IMG/VR virus record: IMGVR_UViG_3300045975_000264
Coordinates: 1 to 37,700 of that record
DNA from: a virus
DNA: 37,700 bases
Strand: one strand, 5' to 3'
Shown: positions 23,347 through 30,817 of the stretch, piece by piece
Layout of the letters: every line of letters begins with the position of its first letter
Numbering within the stretch: position 1 is the stretch's first letter
The notes under the pieces: model-generated
The model's database searches: none
The model's input: the letters and a program-made list of their open reading frames with translations, nothing else
What the model was told of the DNA's origin: nothing
Translations under genes and position numbers: made by a program

Positions 23347-25279
23347 AGATATCTTGGCCCACATAAAATGGAATCTCGGTGCGCATCTGTGTAGCCATAA
23401 CATATCTCATCTCTTTGGCAACAAAGTCGTCAGGCCCACTCGAGGCATTTAACTCGTCATGGACCGCCATCAATGGGGTGATGCCTCGGCGATCCAACTC
23501 AACGATGCATTCCTTACACTGGTCGCCAGAGCTTCCTTGAATGATGGCATTCAAACCTTTATGTTTAAATGCTCGCTGGTACTTATTACCCCACAACCTG
23601 ATAGCCTCTTCCTCAGAATGTACCATATAGTTGACACCATAGCGTTTCTTAGTTTCATAGTCAGATGGCTCGAATGACTTAAACCTCCGCTTTCGCCCTG
23701 TTATGGTTCTAACAAAACCATTCTGCTCAATTCTATCCTGTACCATCTTAATGAGTTGGGAAACAAAGGGAACACCCGTATGATATGCTTTAAGGATCTC
23801 GTCGCCTTTATTGACATCAACGCCAAGTCGAACTGCCATCTTATTACGTTGCATTCCATAGAGGGAACCGAGTGACAGGTCCTTTGCCTGAGGCCGAGGC
23901 AAATCCATCTGTGCCCTAGACTTGACAAGATCTATCGTTAACTTATGGTAATCGGTCTCAGGAGCCTCCTTAAACTTTTGCATAAAGATCTCGGAGACTG
24001 GAAGCTTCAACTTATAGGCAAACTCAATTACCCAACGAGGCTCTTGACTTGCCCAATCATTCTTGATGAATTTCTCGCCAAGCTCACCCACGAATCCCTT
24101 CCGGATCTCAGGTCCATAGATAGGGTCACGTGCTGGAATCTGTTGTAGATTTAACTTAGTTGAGGACATGCGGCCAGAACGCGTGCCAAGAGAATCACCC
24201 TCATCGGTCTCACTTCTTAGAGCATGCCATTGTGGATGAACTCGACCATTGACATGTGACTGTAGAATATTGTCTACGAAGTCCTTTTTCATCTTGGCTA
24301 CAACTCGAAGATGCCTGATCGTCTCACAAAGTTCATCACCCTTTTGCTTGACGAGCCAGGCATTATCCACGGAGAGTTCCCCGCGAACTGTCCGGATATT
24401 CCTATAACCTTTTGCCTCGAGTGCTTGACCAATCTCTTTACTCGAGTTGAAGTTGATATGTCGACCAAGGAGCTTATCCATCTTTTGCTGAAGCGTATCT
24501 TGCCTAGCTTTATATTCTTTCGATAAACCCTGAAAATAGTCGAGGTCAACTCTAACACCGTTCCTTCGCATCTTCCATAGAACCGGGAGGAGCTCTGACT
24601 CAAGCTTCCATACCCGCTCAAGCTTCTCTTCATAGATCTTGTTCTCTTGCTGTAGAAAAATCTCTATTGGCTTTTGTGCATCGGCTTCGGCATATTCTGC
24701 CACGAACCTGGCGGGAATATAATGCATACCTCTTTTCGGCCCCACACCATAGACCGCAGCAGCTTCCAATAGACCGGCTTCAACCTTGCCTGTGCCAAGA
24801 TAATGTTGGGAGAGGCTTTCAAGCGAATACCCATCTTTACGTTCCTCGTCAAGAAGAGGTTCGGCCGTTTGAATGTCACAGATCGTGCCATTTATTTCTG
24901 TAATCCCTAATGACCACAAGGCCTCAAGATCATAAATAAGATTAGCGCCACACTTTTGATTGTGAGCCTTTAATTGATCCTTAACATAACGTATTACTAT
25001 GTCAGGATCATAATTGTCTTCGACGTGCCGGATTGGTAGATAGATGGCCTCATCAACTGAAGCAAGTGAGATGCCGCAGACAAATGCATCCCCACGAAGA
25101 TAGCCTGGACCCTTTGCCATTAGATACGGATCGTGAGCCTCGGTATCAAGGCCAATGATTTTTTGCTGACGAAAATCAGGCCAATCGGTAGGTGAGACTG
25201 GTTTCCAGCTTGATTTCGGAACAAAAAGAGGGAGCTGGCCAGCTTGCGATATGGTGCGACTTTTGCCATAGTAGGTCAT
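23318..25279 (-). CDS. Family A DNA polymerase with 3'-5' exonuclease
   Basis: 653 residues. Exonuclease motifs: LDTEAHDP (Asp45, Glu47), NLIYDLEAL (Asp117) and YAEAD (Tyr196, Asp200). Polymerase motifs: A at IKNDWASQEPRW (Asp408), B at RPQAKDLSLGSLYG (Arg462, Lys466, Leu470, Tyr474), C at VHDE (His607, Asp608, Glu609). No 5'-nuclease domain is present, as usual in phage versions. Position 470 corresponds to E. coli Pol I Phe762 and is Leu here. This is the replicative polymerase of the phage. Its start overlaps the HNH gene stop by four bases, so translation is coupled within the operon. Confidence 0.95.
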   Translation of the reverse strand: MTYYGKSRTISQAGQLPLFVPKSSWKPVSPTDWPDFRQQKIIGLDTEAHDPYLMAKGPGYLRGDAFVCGISLASVDEAIYLPIRHVEDNYDPDIVIRYVKDQLKAHNQKCGANLIYDLEALWSLGITEINGTICDIQTAEPLLDEERKDGYSLESLSQHYLGTGKVEAGLLEAAAVYGVGPKRGMHYIPARFVAEYAEADAQKPIEIFLQQENKIYEEKLERVWKLESELLPVLWKMRRNGVRVDLDYFQGLSKEYKARQDTLQQKMDKLLGRHINFNSSKEIGQALEAKGYRNIRTVRGELSVDNAWLVKQKGDELCETIRHLRVVAKMKKDFVDNILQSHVNGRVHPQWHALRSETDEGDSLGTRSGRMSSTKLNLQQIPARDPIYGPEIRKGFVGELGEKFIKNDWASQEPRWVIEFAYKLKLPVSEIFMQKFKEAPETDYHKLTIDLVKSRAQMDLPRPQAKDLSLGSLYGMQRNKMAVRLGVDVNKGDEILKAYHTGVPFVSQLIKMVQDRIEQNGFVRTITGRKRRFKSFEPSDYETKKRYGVNYMVHSEEEAIRLWGNKYQRAFKHKGLNAIIQGSSGDQCKECIVELDRRGITPLMAVHDELNASSGPDDFVAKEMRYVMATQMRTEIPFYVGQDIYDSWGGNRG

Positions 25280-25899
25280 TTATTGTAACCTTGATGTGGT
25301 AATGTGGTCAAGGCCTTTTCAGGGGACCACTTATAAAATTTTAATCTGCGAGCAATACACTCCATGGATAAACCAGTTTCCTTAGACCATTCTGATAAAT
25401 GTTGAGTTCTTCCAAAGGCTGTAATAAGATGGGCATTTTTCTTGTTCTTGTTACTTTCTGAAAGCGTAGCCCATCGAAGATTACCTTTAAGGTATCCTTT
25501 ACTATTATTAATACGATCAAGTACAGAATATTCAGGAGCAGGTCCCATATAATCATAGAACTTATCAAAGCCATCCTTTTCTAACCATTCAGGCTCTACC
25601 TCCATGTTTTCGTAAATTGTTCCTTGATGACGAGCCTTCCAAGAAGGCATAGTTTGTTGAGTTCGAGCAATCATTGCAGAGAATGCAACATATTCTTTGA
25701 TTACTTTTCCATTGATAGTTCTTGGTATGTCTTTTTTCTGAACACAACTTCTACAGGCTTTTGTGCGAGTTATATTATAATGCCACATACGCCTAACTTG
25801 GTTACAACCTAAACATTTAACTAAATAATAGTGCTGTCCTAAATAGGAGATAATTTCATGGCTATTATAAATTGAACCTGGCTTATAGATCATAACCAT
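25276..25899 (-). CDS. HNH homing endonuclease
   Basis: About 207 residues from ATG 25899 (25893 also possible), overlapping the dCMP deaminase stop by 17 bases and the polymerase start by 4. A treble-clef-type Cys cluster (CLGCNQVRRMWH, then CRSC) precedes an HNH-like core with YSVLDRINNSKGYLKGNLRW and the following Asn/Lys run (SNKNKKN). The C-terminus (TQHLSEWSKETGLSMECIAR) looks like a helix-turn-helix DNA-binding module of the NUMOD type. Such free-standing endonucleases commonly sit beside DNA polymerase genes and spread by cutting phages that lack them. Confidence 0.8.
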   Translation of the reverse strand: MVMIYKPGSIYNSHEIISYLGQHYYLVKCLGCNQVRRMWHYNITRTKACRSCVQKKDIPRTINGKVIKEYVAFSAMIARTQQTMPSWKARHQGTIYENMEVEPEWLEKDGFDKFYDYMGPAPEYSVLDRINNSKGYLKGNLRWATLSESNKNKKNAHLITAFGRTQHLSEWSKETGLSMECIARRLKFYKWSPEKALTTLPHQGYNK

Positions 25900-26329
25900 A
25901 ATGCTGCCAAATCCTTCCAGTCTTTGCCCAAAGTTCCTTGCTTTGTGTATTGTGGGCATATTCTTCAGTGAATACAATTCGTTTTGTTGAGGTATTCATA
26001 AGTAACTTTGTACAATGGATACAAGGTGAGTGAGTTATGTAGCAGGTGTCAATTTCATAGACATCTCGACACTGTAGAAGTGAATTCTGCTCACTATGGA
26101 TAGAGTGGCATTTATCTAAGCCAGTGCCTGAAGGTAAGTTGGCTCCTGGACATGGAAAGTCGGTACAGTGCGGCAATCCAGCAGCAACTCCACTAAAGCC
26201 TGTAGCCAAGACATGTTTACGATGATTGACCAAAACACAACCTACCTGTCTCCTTATACAGGTGCCTCGAGTTGCAACAAGGGCGGCCATTCTGAGAAAA
26301 TATTCATCAGCACTTATTCGATCATTCAT
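25883..26329 (-). CDS. Deoxycytidylate deaminase
   Basis: 148 residues with the zinc-dependent deaminase signature: HSEQNSL (His78, catalytic Glu80) and SPCIHC (Cys103, Cys106). Further Cys/His (CTDFPCPG, CHSIH) give a second metal site as in T4-type dCMP deaminases. The enzyme converts dCMP to dUMP, feeding thymidylate synthesis. The start overlaps the upstream stop by four bases (ATGA). Lying next to the thymidylate-synthase-family gene, it would divert dCMP to dTMP while its neighbour competes for dCMP. Function is well supported by motifs. Confidence 0.9.
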   Translation of the reverse strand: MNDRISADEYFLRMAALVATRGTCIRRQVGCVLVNHRKHVLATGFSGVAAGLPHCTDFPCPGANLPSGTGLDKCHSIHSEQNSLLQCRDVYEIDTCYITHSPCIHCTKLLMNTSTKRIVFTEEYAHNTQSKELWAKTGRIWQHYGYDL

Positions 26330-27093
26330 ATGTCAAGCATCCCATTACCATTCCTTGCGATTCTCCATAGGTAACTTACAAACTCGTCCTCATCCTCGAA
26401 CTTATATGGGTCGAAGTATGGGCCTTCTTTACTCTTATCTAGAATAGCCTCTTTGGCAGCTTCCCAATTCTTTTCATATAGATGCTGAGATCCTGCTTGC
26501 AAGGTTAAGTCACCTAGTTTAAGTTTAATATTGTAAACATTACGAAGTCTCAGCATAATCATTCCAGTCAACATTGTAAAATTACAGATATCATAGGGCC
26601 AGCCCAACCACAAGTCCGAGGATCTCATGGTATCAATGCAATGTATTCTGCCTTCACGTATAAACCACTGTACAGAAATTGTACATGGCACATCTTTAGT
26701 TTGACCCGGATTCTGACGCCATATGGTTAGAATTGCTTGGCGTGTATCTTGATCATTGGCAAGTGTCTTAGCAATGTATGCAAGTTGATCAATGACCCGC
26801 GGGCCATACGCTCCAAAGAAGGTCACACTGTCATCGCTAAACTTCTCGATGTCCTTGGAGAATGCCTTAATCGTCGAGACTCGGTTATCTCCAGACAAGA
26901 TCCATGCCGCCTCGGCAGCCATAAACTTGTAGCCTAAATTTCTTACCTCATTCTGGATTACTGGCCATGTCATAGCAATTGAAGATTGAAAGGCCAGAAT
27001 CTCTTTAGTTTTCATACCACGAGGTGAAGTAGTTTCCCCATCCATTAAGACGTGAACTAGATTATCTCTCCAAGTCGTTGTAGCACTATCCAT
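26326..27093 (-). CDS. Thymidylate-synthase-family enzyme, predicted dCMP hydroxymethylase
   Basis: 255 residues with the family core: GYKFMAAEAAWILSGDN (Glu61), FFGAYGPRV, catalytic Cys137 in DVPCTISVQW, phosphate-binding TMRSSDLWLGWPYDI and the QHLYEKN segment. In thymidylate synthases the motif LGxPFN carries an Asn (E. coli Asn177) that selects dUMP. Here it reads LGWPYD, with Asp168 at that site, as in T4 dCMP hydroxymethylase. The predicted reaction is dCMP plus methylene-tetrahydrofolate to 5-hydroxymethyl-dCMP. A dCMP methylase or ordinary thymidylate synthase remain possible. Gene overlaps of 8 and 4 bases tie it to the kinase and the deaminase. Confidence 0.7.
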   Translation of the reverse strand: MDSATTTWRDNLVHVLMDGETTSPRGMKTKEILAFQSSIAMTWPVIQNEVRNLGYKFMAAEAAWILSGDNRVSTIKAFSKDIEKFSDDSVTFFGAYGPRVIDQLAYIAKTLANDQDTRQAILTIWRQNPGQTKDVPCTISVQWFIREGRIHCIDTMRSSDLWLGWPYDICNFTMLTGMIMLRLRNVYNIKLKLGDLTLQAGSQHLYEKNWEAAKEAILDKSKEGPYFDPYKFEDEDEFVSYLWRIARNGNGMLDI

Positions 27094-28081
27094 CTTGGGA
27101 CCTCAGCCAGTTGAATGTGGTTCTTATGTCCTCTGCACCTGTGTACTGTTTAAATCTTCGATAGTATTGTGGATGCCGTAAATAGGCATGGACATTAATC
27201 TTTTCCTTATTCAGGAAATTAACTGCGTTATCACCAAGTGAAATTACTTTGATATTGTGACTATATTCGCTGTCCATGAATTCTTTGATCATGTACTCAT
27301 TGCCAGAGCCATCCGGTAAGGTTGCATTCATAGAAATGACTTCATATTCTGGCACATGCGACAACTCTAAGGCTTCAGCAAGCCATAGACTAGAGTTTCC
27401 ATAATCGAACCAAGGCCAAACCTCTCGGCGAGTCTTAGGTTTAAGACGATCACCCACTAACAGATACTCTGCTTGGGCTGCATTACCAGTAAAGTTCATA
27501 AAGTCAATTCTAAAGGCAGGTTTCCATTGTGTGTATCGATAGTCTAAGGCAATTTCAGCAATATCTTGAACTACTGTAGGTAAGTCATGCCCTTGTTTCA
27601 TAAAGTCATAAAGGTATGTACCAAATCTACGAGAGAAATACTGGTCCCAAAGCTGATTAAAGTAATCATAGACCTTCTCCATGCCCTCATCAAACATCTC
27701 AGTTCGTCTATCTTTAAGTTCATTGTAATGTTTAAGATAGGCATCCTTAGCTTTTGGAAAGCAAAGTATATAAACGACACTATGTTTTAAAGCAGGCTTT
27801 TCAAGTAAACGACCCATTAGTGGCCAAGGAGTTCCGTTACGATACGCCTTGGCGTAACAAAGTTCACTTGGCCACCAACGGTCAATGATGACGGGACTTT
27901 TCTTAGACCAATTCAACGCAGCGTAGATAGTCGCGGTATGATAGTCAAACATCTTGGTCTTCCACCTATATGTTAGGTGGATGTAACGTGCCTCGAAGTA
28001 TTCGACTAGCACCTTGGCTAAGGTTGATTTACCAGTCCCGTCAGGACCATCAAGTACTATGATGGGAAACGCATTTATCAT
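27086..28081 (-). CDS. dNMP kinase fused to a uracil-DNA-glycosylase-like domain
   Basis: 331 residues. Residues 1-180 are a thymidylate-kinase-like P-loop kinase: IIVLDGPDGTGKST, VIIDRWW for the DR motif and a lid-like KDRRTEMFDEGMEK. Residues about 204-331 follow the uracil glycosylase superfamily outline: LLVGDRLKPK, PWFDYGNSSLWLAEAL, YEVISMNATLPDG, IKVISLGDNAVNFL and LRHPQYYRRF (compare GEAPG, lG..A and HPs motifs of families 4 and 5). Neither end is truncated. The kinase would phosphorylate a normal or modified dNMP; the second domain might bind or edit a base. The fold match of domain 2 is inference. It overlaps both neighbours (4 and 8 bases). Confidence 0.7.
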   Translation of the reverse strand: MINAFPIIVLDGPDGTGKSTLAKVLVEYFEARYIHLTYRWKTKMFDYHTATIYAALNWSKKSPVIIDRWWPSELCYAKAYRNGTPWPLMGRLLEKPALKHSVVYILCFPKAKDAYLKHYNELKDRRTEMFDEGMEKVYDYFNQLWDQYFSRRFGTYLYDFMKQGHDLPTVVQDIAEIALDYRYTQWKPAFRIDFMNFTGNAAQAEYLLVGDRLKPKTRREVWPWFDYGNSSLWLAEALELSHVPEYEVISMNATLPDGSGNEYMIKEFMDSEYSHNIKVISLGDNAVNFLNKEKINVHAYLRHPQYYRRFKQYTGAEDIRTTFNWLRSQDG

Positions 28082-28413
28082 TGGGTTATCTTCAGCATCT
28101 CTTCCTTGATCTCATTCTTGATGGTACGTTCAGACTTCTTAATCTCTATCTCGAAGAGGTCAAGAATATCCTTGACTTTTGAATTGTTCGGGTATCCTAT
28201 GCCGTTGATTAGCCACTCTACATTTACACGCAGGGCACGAGCAACTAAGATCCTTTCATTTGGCGACCGAATAGATGATGAGTGGATCAATTTCCAGTTG
28301 TTGATTGTGCTAACGTTGATACCTGTCTCGGCACTCAAGGAAGTGTCGGTGTACCCTGCCATAATCATGGCTAACCGAAACCTCAGGCAGAAACAATTAA
28401 GCAGCTGTGTCAT
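28078..28413 (-). CDS. XRE-type helix-turn-helix regulator
   Basis: 111 residues with a strong AGGAGG six bases before the ATG. Residues about 12-75 form an HTH_3-type domain: LAMIMAGYTDTSLSAETGIN, then VSTINNWK as recognition helix, and ERILVARALRVNVEWLINGI, the usual end of Cro/C1-like domains. The tail (about 85-111) is a charged helix that may mediate dimerisation. It lies inside the nucleotide-metabolism operon rather than beside a divergent promoter, so it may be an autoregulator of the early operon rather than an immunity repressor. It overlaps the MazG-like gene by 17 bases. Confidence 0.75.
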   Translation of the reverse strand: MTQLLNCFCLRFRLAMIMAGYTDTSLSAETGINVSTINNWKLIHSSSIRSPNERILVARALRVNVEWLINGIGYPNNSKVKDILDLFEIEIKKSERTIKNEIKEEMLKITQ

Positions 28414-28840
28414 CTGAGCCTCCTACTAGATCCTTGAGTGATGCTGGTGCCCAATTCTTGGGCTTTATAACATCATATGTACTGCCACGTAAAGAATCTT
28501 CCTTACGCTTAGCCCTTACCTTTTGCATATTAGCTTCATGCACCCGGTCAAATCCCACATCGAACTGGAATCCCTGCATGTATGCTGTTCCAAGGGCAAC
28601 ATATACCAGGTCAATGAGGGCATCGAACTGCTTCTCTAGATCCTGGTTAAGTACAGCTTCACAGTACTCGTTCAACTCCTCCTGCATAAATTTACAACGA
28701 AACTGAGAAAGTTCTTTAGTAAGATGACGCGGTGGGCCATCATATGTCAACTCAAACTTGGTATGAAATTCTCTGATAGACTCGAAATTCGTTAGCTTCT
28801 CAAGCTTTGTTATTCTACGCTCTAGTCCTTGATGGGTCAT
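28397..28840 (-). CDS. MazG-like all-alpha NTP pyrophosphohydrolase
   Basis: 147 residues. The helical core has REFHTKFE, then KFMQEELNEYCEA (metal ligands Glu54, Glu55, Glu58) and KQFDALIDLVYVALG (Asp73, Asp77), closing with FDRVHEANMQKVRA: the EExxE plus DxxxD pattern of this superfamily, which includes MazG, HisE and T4 gp56 dCTPase. It cleaves a nucleoside triphosphate to the monophosphate and pyrophosphate. In this operon a dCTP-removing role would both supply dCMP and keep normal cytosine out of DNA, but MazG-type removal of ppGpp or damaged nucleotides is also possible. It overlaps the upstream methyltransferase gene by 26 bases. Confidence 0.8.
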   Translation of the reverse strand: MTHQGLERRITKLEKLTNFESIREFHTKFELTYDGPPRHLTKELSQFRCKFMQEELNEYCEAVLNQDLEKQFDALIDLVYVALGTAYMQGFQFDVGFDRVHEANMQKVRAKRKEDSLRGSTYDVIKPKNWAPASLKDLVGGSDDTAA

Positions 28841-29774
28841 ACCGACCTTCTCCTATTTCTGGATTAAGATCACGCCAATTGGCGCTTGATGTCCATGGCT
28901 TCTTTTCATCGTAGTGAAGTGTAGGGAACTTTCGCTGGTAGCCCTCATATACCGGTACCAGCGTCCAGAGGCAATTTCTCGCCTCGGCAGGATACAATGG
29001 TGCAAAGATTGTTGCAAGGTAGTTGGATTCGTAGTAATCATGTAACTTATCATAGATGACTGAAGCCCCATTATAGTCTTGAAAAAGGAGATGTTTGTAA
29101 TCACGTTGCGAAGCGAAGGTACCATGGCGCGCTTCAATTGCAAAGCCGCACTCTTCAATCGTCCAGCCTAACGCCTCGTGCTTCATCTCATTAACATGGT
29201 TGTCTGCGAGATGTACAACATCCCAGTTCGGTGTTGACAAGAAGAAGATACCAAACTTATTCATCCGCAAGATATGCGAAGCTTTAAGAAGAAATGCTCG
29301 CACATGGGCCGGTTCGATATGCTCAACAACTTCGAAGGAGACAAGAACATTGGGCAAGTGGAAATAATCTTCCTTGTTGTCTCCACGAATGTTGATCAAG
29401 TCTCTGCCGCCAACATCCTTATCAAACCACACTCGGTCCGAGGCAAAGTCAACACTTCCGAAAGCATTCATTGGAAATTTGCCCGTATGAAATGGGCTGG
29501 TATCGAACTTATGATAAGGATTGTAATCGATGCCGAGATACTCCTCCACAATAAGGCGTGAGGAATACAGTGTCTTGGCCAAAGGCAACTCTATCCCGCA
29601 ACCAATGTCAAGAATACGGGCTGCCTTATACCGGTTGTATTGTCGCAGATACTTGACAACATGTGTCCATCTTAGGCAATGTGCGATGTAGTCCGCGTGT
29701 GGGAATCCTCGATTACTTGCTGTGTTGATGGACAAAAATGTAGTGTCTATGCTTTTCCCTCTTGCATTTATCAT
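28815..29774 (-). CDS. Class I SAM-dependent methyltransferase
   Basis: 319 residues. Motif I is ARILDIGCGIELPLAKTL (about 51-68), motif II acidic region EYLGIDYNPYH, and motif IV/post-IV VSFEVVEHIEPAHVRAFL, with a later FLSTPNWDVVHLAD strand. There is no DPPY or Pro-Cys motif of DNA N- or C5-methyltransferases, so the target could be a nucleotide, a modified base, or a small molecule. It is the first gene of the promoter-led unit that continues into the pyrophosphohydrolase, kinase and hydroxymethylase genes. AAGGAA eight bases before ATG is the ribosome site. The long C-terminal region (about 215-319) is not recognised. Confidence 0.75.
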   Translation of the reverse strand: MINARGKSIDTTFLSINTASNRGFPHADYIAHCLRWTHVVKYLRQYNRYKAARILDIGCGIELPLAKTLYSSRLIVEEYLGIDYNPYHKFDTSPFHTGKFPMNAFGSVDFASDRVWFDKDVGGRDLINIRGDNKEDYFHLPNVLVSFEVVEHIEPAHVRAFLLKASHILRMNKFGIFFLSTPNWDVVHLADNHVNEMKHEALGWTIEECGFAIEARHGTFASQRDYKHLLFQDYNGASVIYDKLHDYYESNYLATIFAPLYPAEARNCLWTLVPVYEGYQRKFPTLHYDEKKPWTSSANWRDLNPEIGEGRYDPSRTRA

Positions 29775-29805
29775 ACCATGTTCCTTGGATCAATATGACC
29801 CAAAG

Positions 29806-29834
29806 ATTATATGACAAATGAATTAGAATGTAAA
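29806..29834 (-). promoter_or_regulatory. Sigma70-type promoter for the nucleotide-metabolism operon
   Basis: On the minus strand TTTACA (29834-29829), 17 bases, TATAAT (29811-29806); a perfect -10. It lies in the 70-base gap upstream of the methyltransferase start, and transcription would begin near 29799, leaving a leader of about 25 bases. Confidence 0.85.
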
Positions 29835-29844
29835 CAATGAAGAC

Positions 29845-30057
29845 TCAACTTGCCCTAATGAGAGCCTCGAGTATTCCTGCAGCAGCTTCATATTTCAGCT
29901 TAGCTTTATGTTCAGCCTGCCAATAGTTTGGAGGCAAGTTCTCCTTATTCAGGAAGGCATAAGAGATAAGCTTTTCAAGATCTTCCTTAGCCCGCTCCCA
30001 CTCCTGCAGGTTCTTGTTGACTACTAGCTGAGTCGCCATAATCAACGTTGTTGTCAT
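29845..30057 (-). CDS. Small helical protein of unknown function
   Basis: 70 residues if started at ATG 30057; upstream Met codons at 30105 and 30099, and a downstream one at 30039, are in frame, and none has a strong ribosome site, so the start is uncertain. The protein is helical: NLQEWERAKEDLEKLISYAF, then PPNYWQAEHKAKLKYEAAAG and a hydrophobic ILEALIRAS end. It overlaps the 3' end of the exonuclease gene by about 70 bases. Nothing identifies a function; it may be an accessory subunit of the exonuclease. Confidence 0.5.
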   Translation of the reverse strand: MTTTLIMATQLVVNKNLQEWERAKEDLEKLISYAFLNKENLPPNYWQAEHKAKLKYEAAAGILEALIRAS

Positions 30058-30739
30058 TAAGTTTTCTATTCCGCCAGTATCTTGCTGTGTAGATGACATT
30101 TTCATCCCAGTTGCTCTTTGTTACCATCCAATCTAAATAGCTCAAAGGCACGTTTTGCCATAACTTACCGTTATGTTCACCGAAAGTTACCTTTCTTAAC
30201 TTGACCGGTTCGTTAGACACGGCGAACATACCAGGATAAGGATCCTCCTTCGTGGATCGCTCAAGAATCTTGGCAAAGATGTTCGCGGTAATTTCTGCAT
30301 CGTAAAGGGCACGATGGGGAATTATTCCGTGTGTGGGGTCAGGTATGCCAAGCCAGTATCTGAGGGCTTGGTTGCTGTAGCTTGGAGCCTCTGGCCACAC
30401 GACATTAGCAAGCTTCCAAGTACAAAGCCAACTGACATCGCCAAGATCAAGGTGTACACGGTCGAACTGTGCATTATGCGCCACAACATACTCGAAGTTC
30501 TCCGCAAGCAGTGGTTGTAAGGCGGCATCAATATGGGGCGCATCCTTAACATGATGATCACAGATATGATGTATAGCACTTGCCATACATGGGATCTCTA
30601 TGCTAGGATTCACTAAGGTGGAATAGACTTTAACGATCCGCGGGCCTTCCATTAAGATGCCAGCAACCTCAACCACACGATCATTCGGGGTTAATCCTGT
30701 CGTTTCACAGTCAACAATAAGGACATTACGCTCTATCAT
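29987..30739 (-). CDS. DEDDh 3'-5' exonuclease with C-terminal DUF3820-like module
   Basis: 250 residues. Exonuclease motifs: Exo I VDCETTGL (Asp10, Glu12), Exo II AHNAQFDRVHL (Asp93), Exo III HRALYDAE (His142, Asp147), as in DNA polymerase III epsilon and RNase T families. Residues about 183-223 (VTFGEHNGKLWQNVPLSYLD, ending ENVIYTARY) resemble the DUF3820 module found alone or fused to such exonucleases. It probably degrades or proofreads DNA ends or RNA in support of replication. GGAG six bases before ATG is the ribosome site; a CTCC just upstream could pair with it. Confidence 0.85.
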   Translation of the reverse strand: MIERNVLIVDCETTGLTPNDRVVEVAGILMEGPRIVKVYSTLVNPSIEIPCMASAIHHICDHHVKDAPHIDAALQPLLAENFEYVVAHNAQFDRVHLDLGDVSWLCTWKLANVVWPEAPSYSNQALRYWLGIPDPTHGIIPHRALYDAEITANIFAKILERSTKEDPYPGMFAVSNEPVKLRKVTFGEHNGKLWQNVPLSYLDWMVTKSNWDENVIYTARYWRNRKLNDNNVDYGDSASSQQEPAGVGAG

Positions 30740-30773
30740 GGAAGCCTCCAGCTCTAAGGAGACTATATCACAA

Positions 30774-30805
30774 CTCGAGGCTGAATGATACTATCCAGCC
30801 TCGAG
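30774..30805. repeat. 10-bp perfect inverted repeat in an operon gap
   Basis: CTCGAGGCTG (30774-30783) and CAGCCTCGAG (30796-30805) flank a 12-base loop. It lies between the 30818 gene stop and the exonuclease start. On the minus strand it is followed by TTGTGATATAGT rather than a T-run, so it is a weak terminator at best; a processing site or protein-binding dyad is equally possible. Confidence 0.6.
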
Positions 30806-30817
30806 CTAGCCTAGATG

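Noticed and set aside
30774-30805. Inverted repeat as intrinsic terminator
   Set aside because: No T-run on either strand after the stem; listed only as an inverted repeat.
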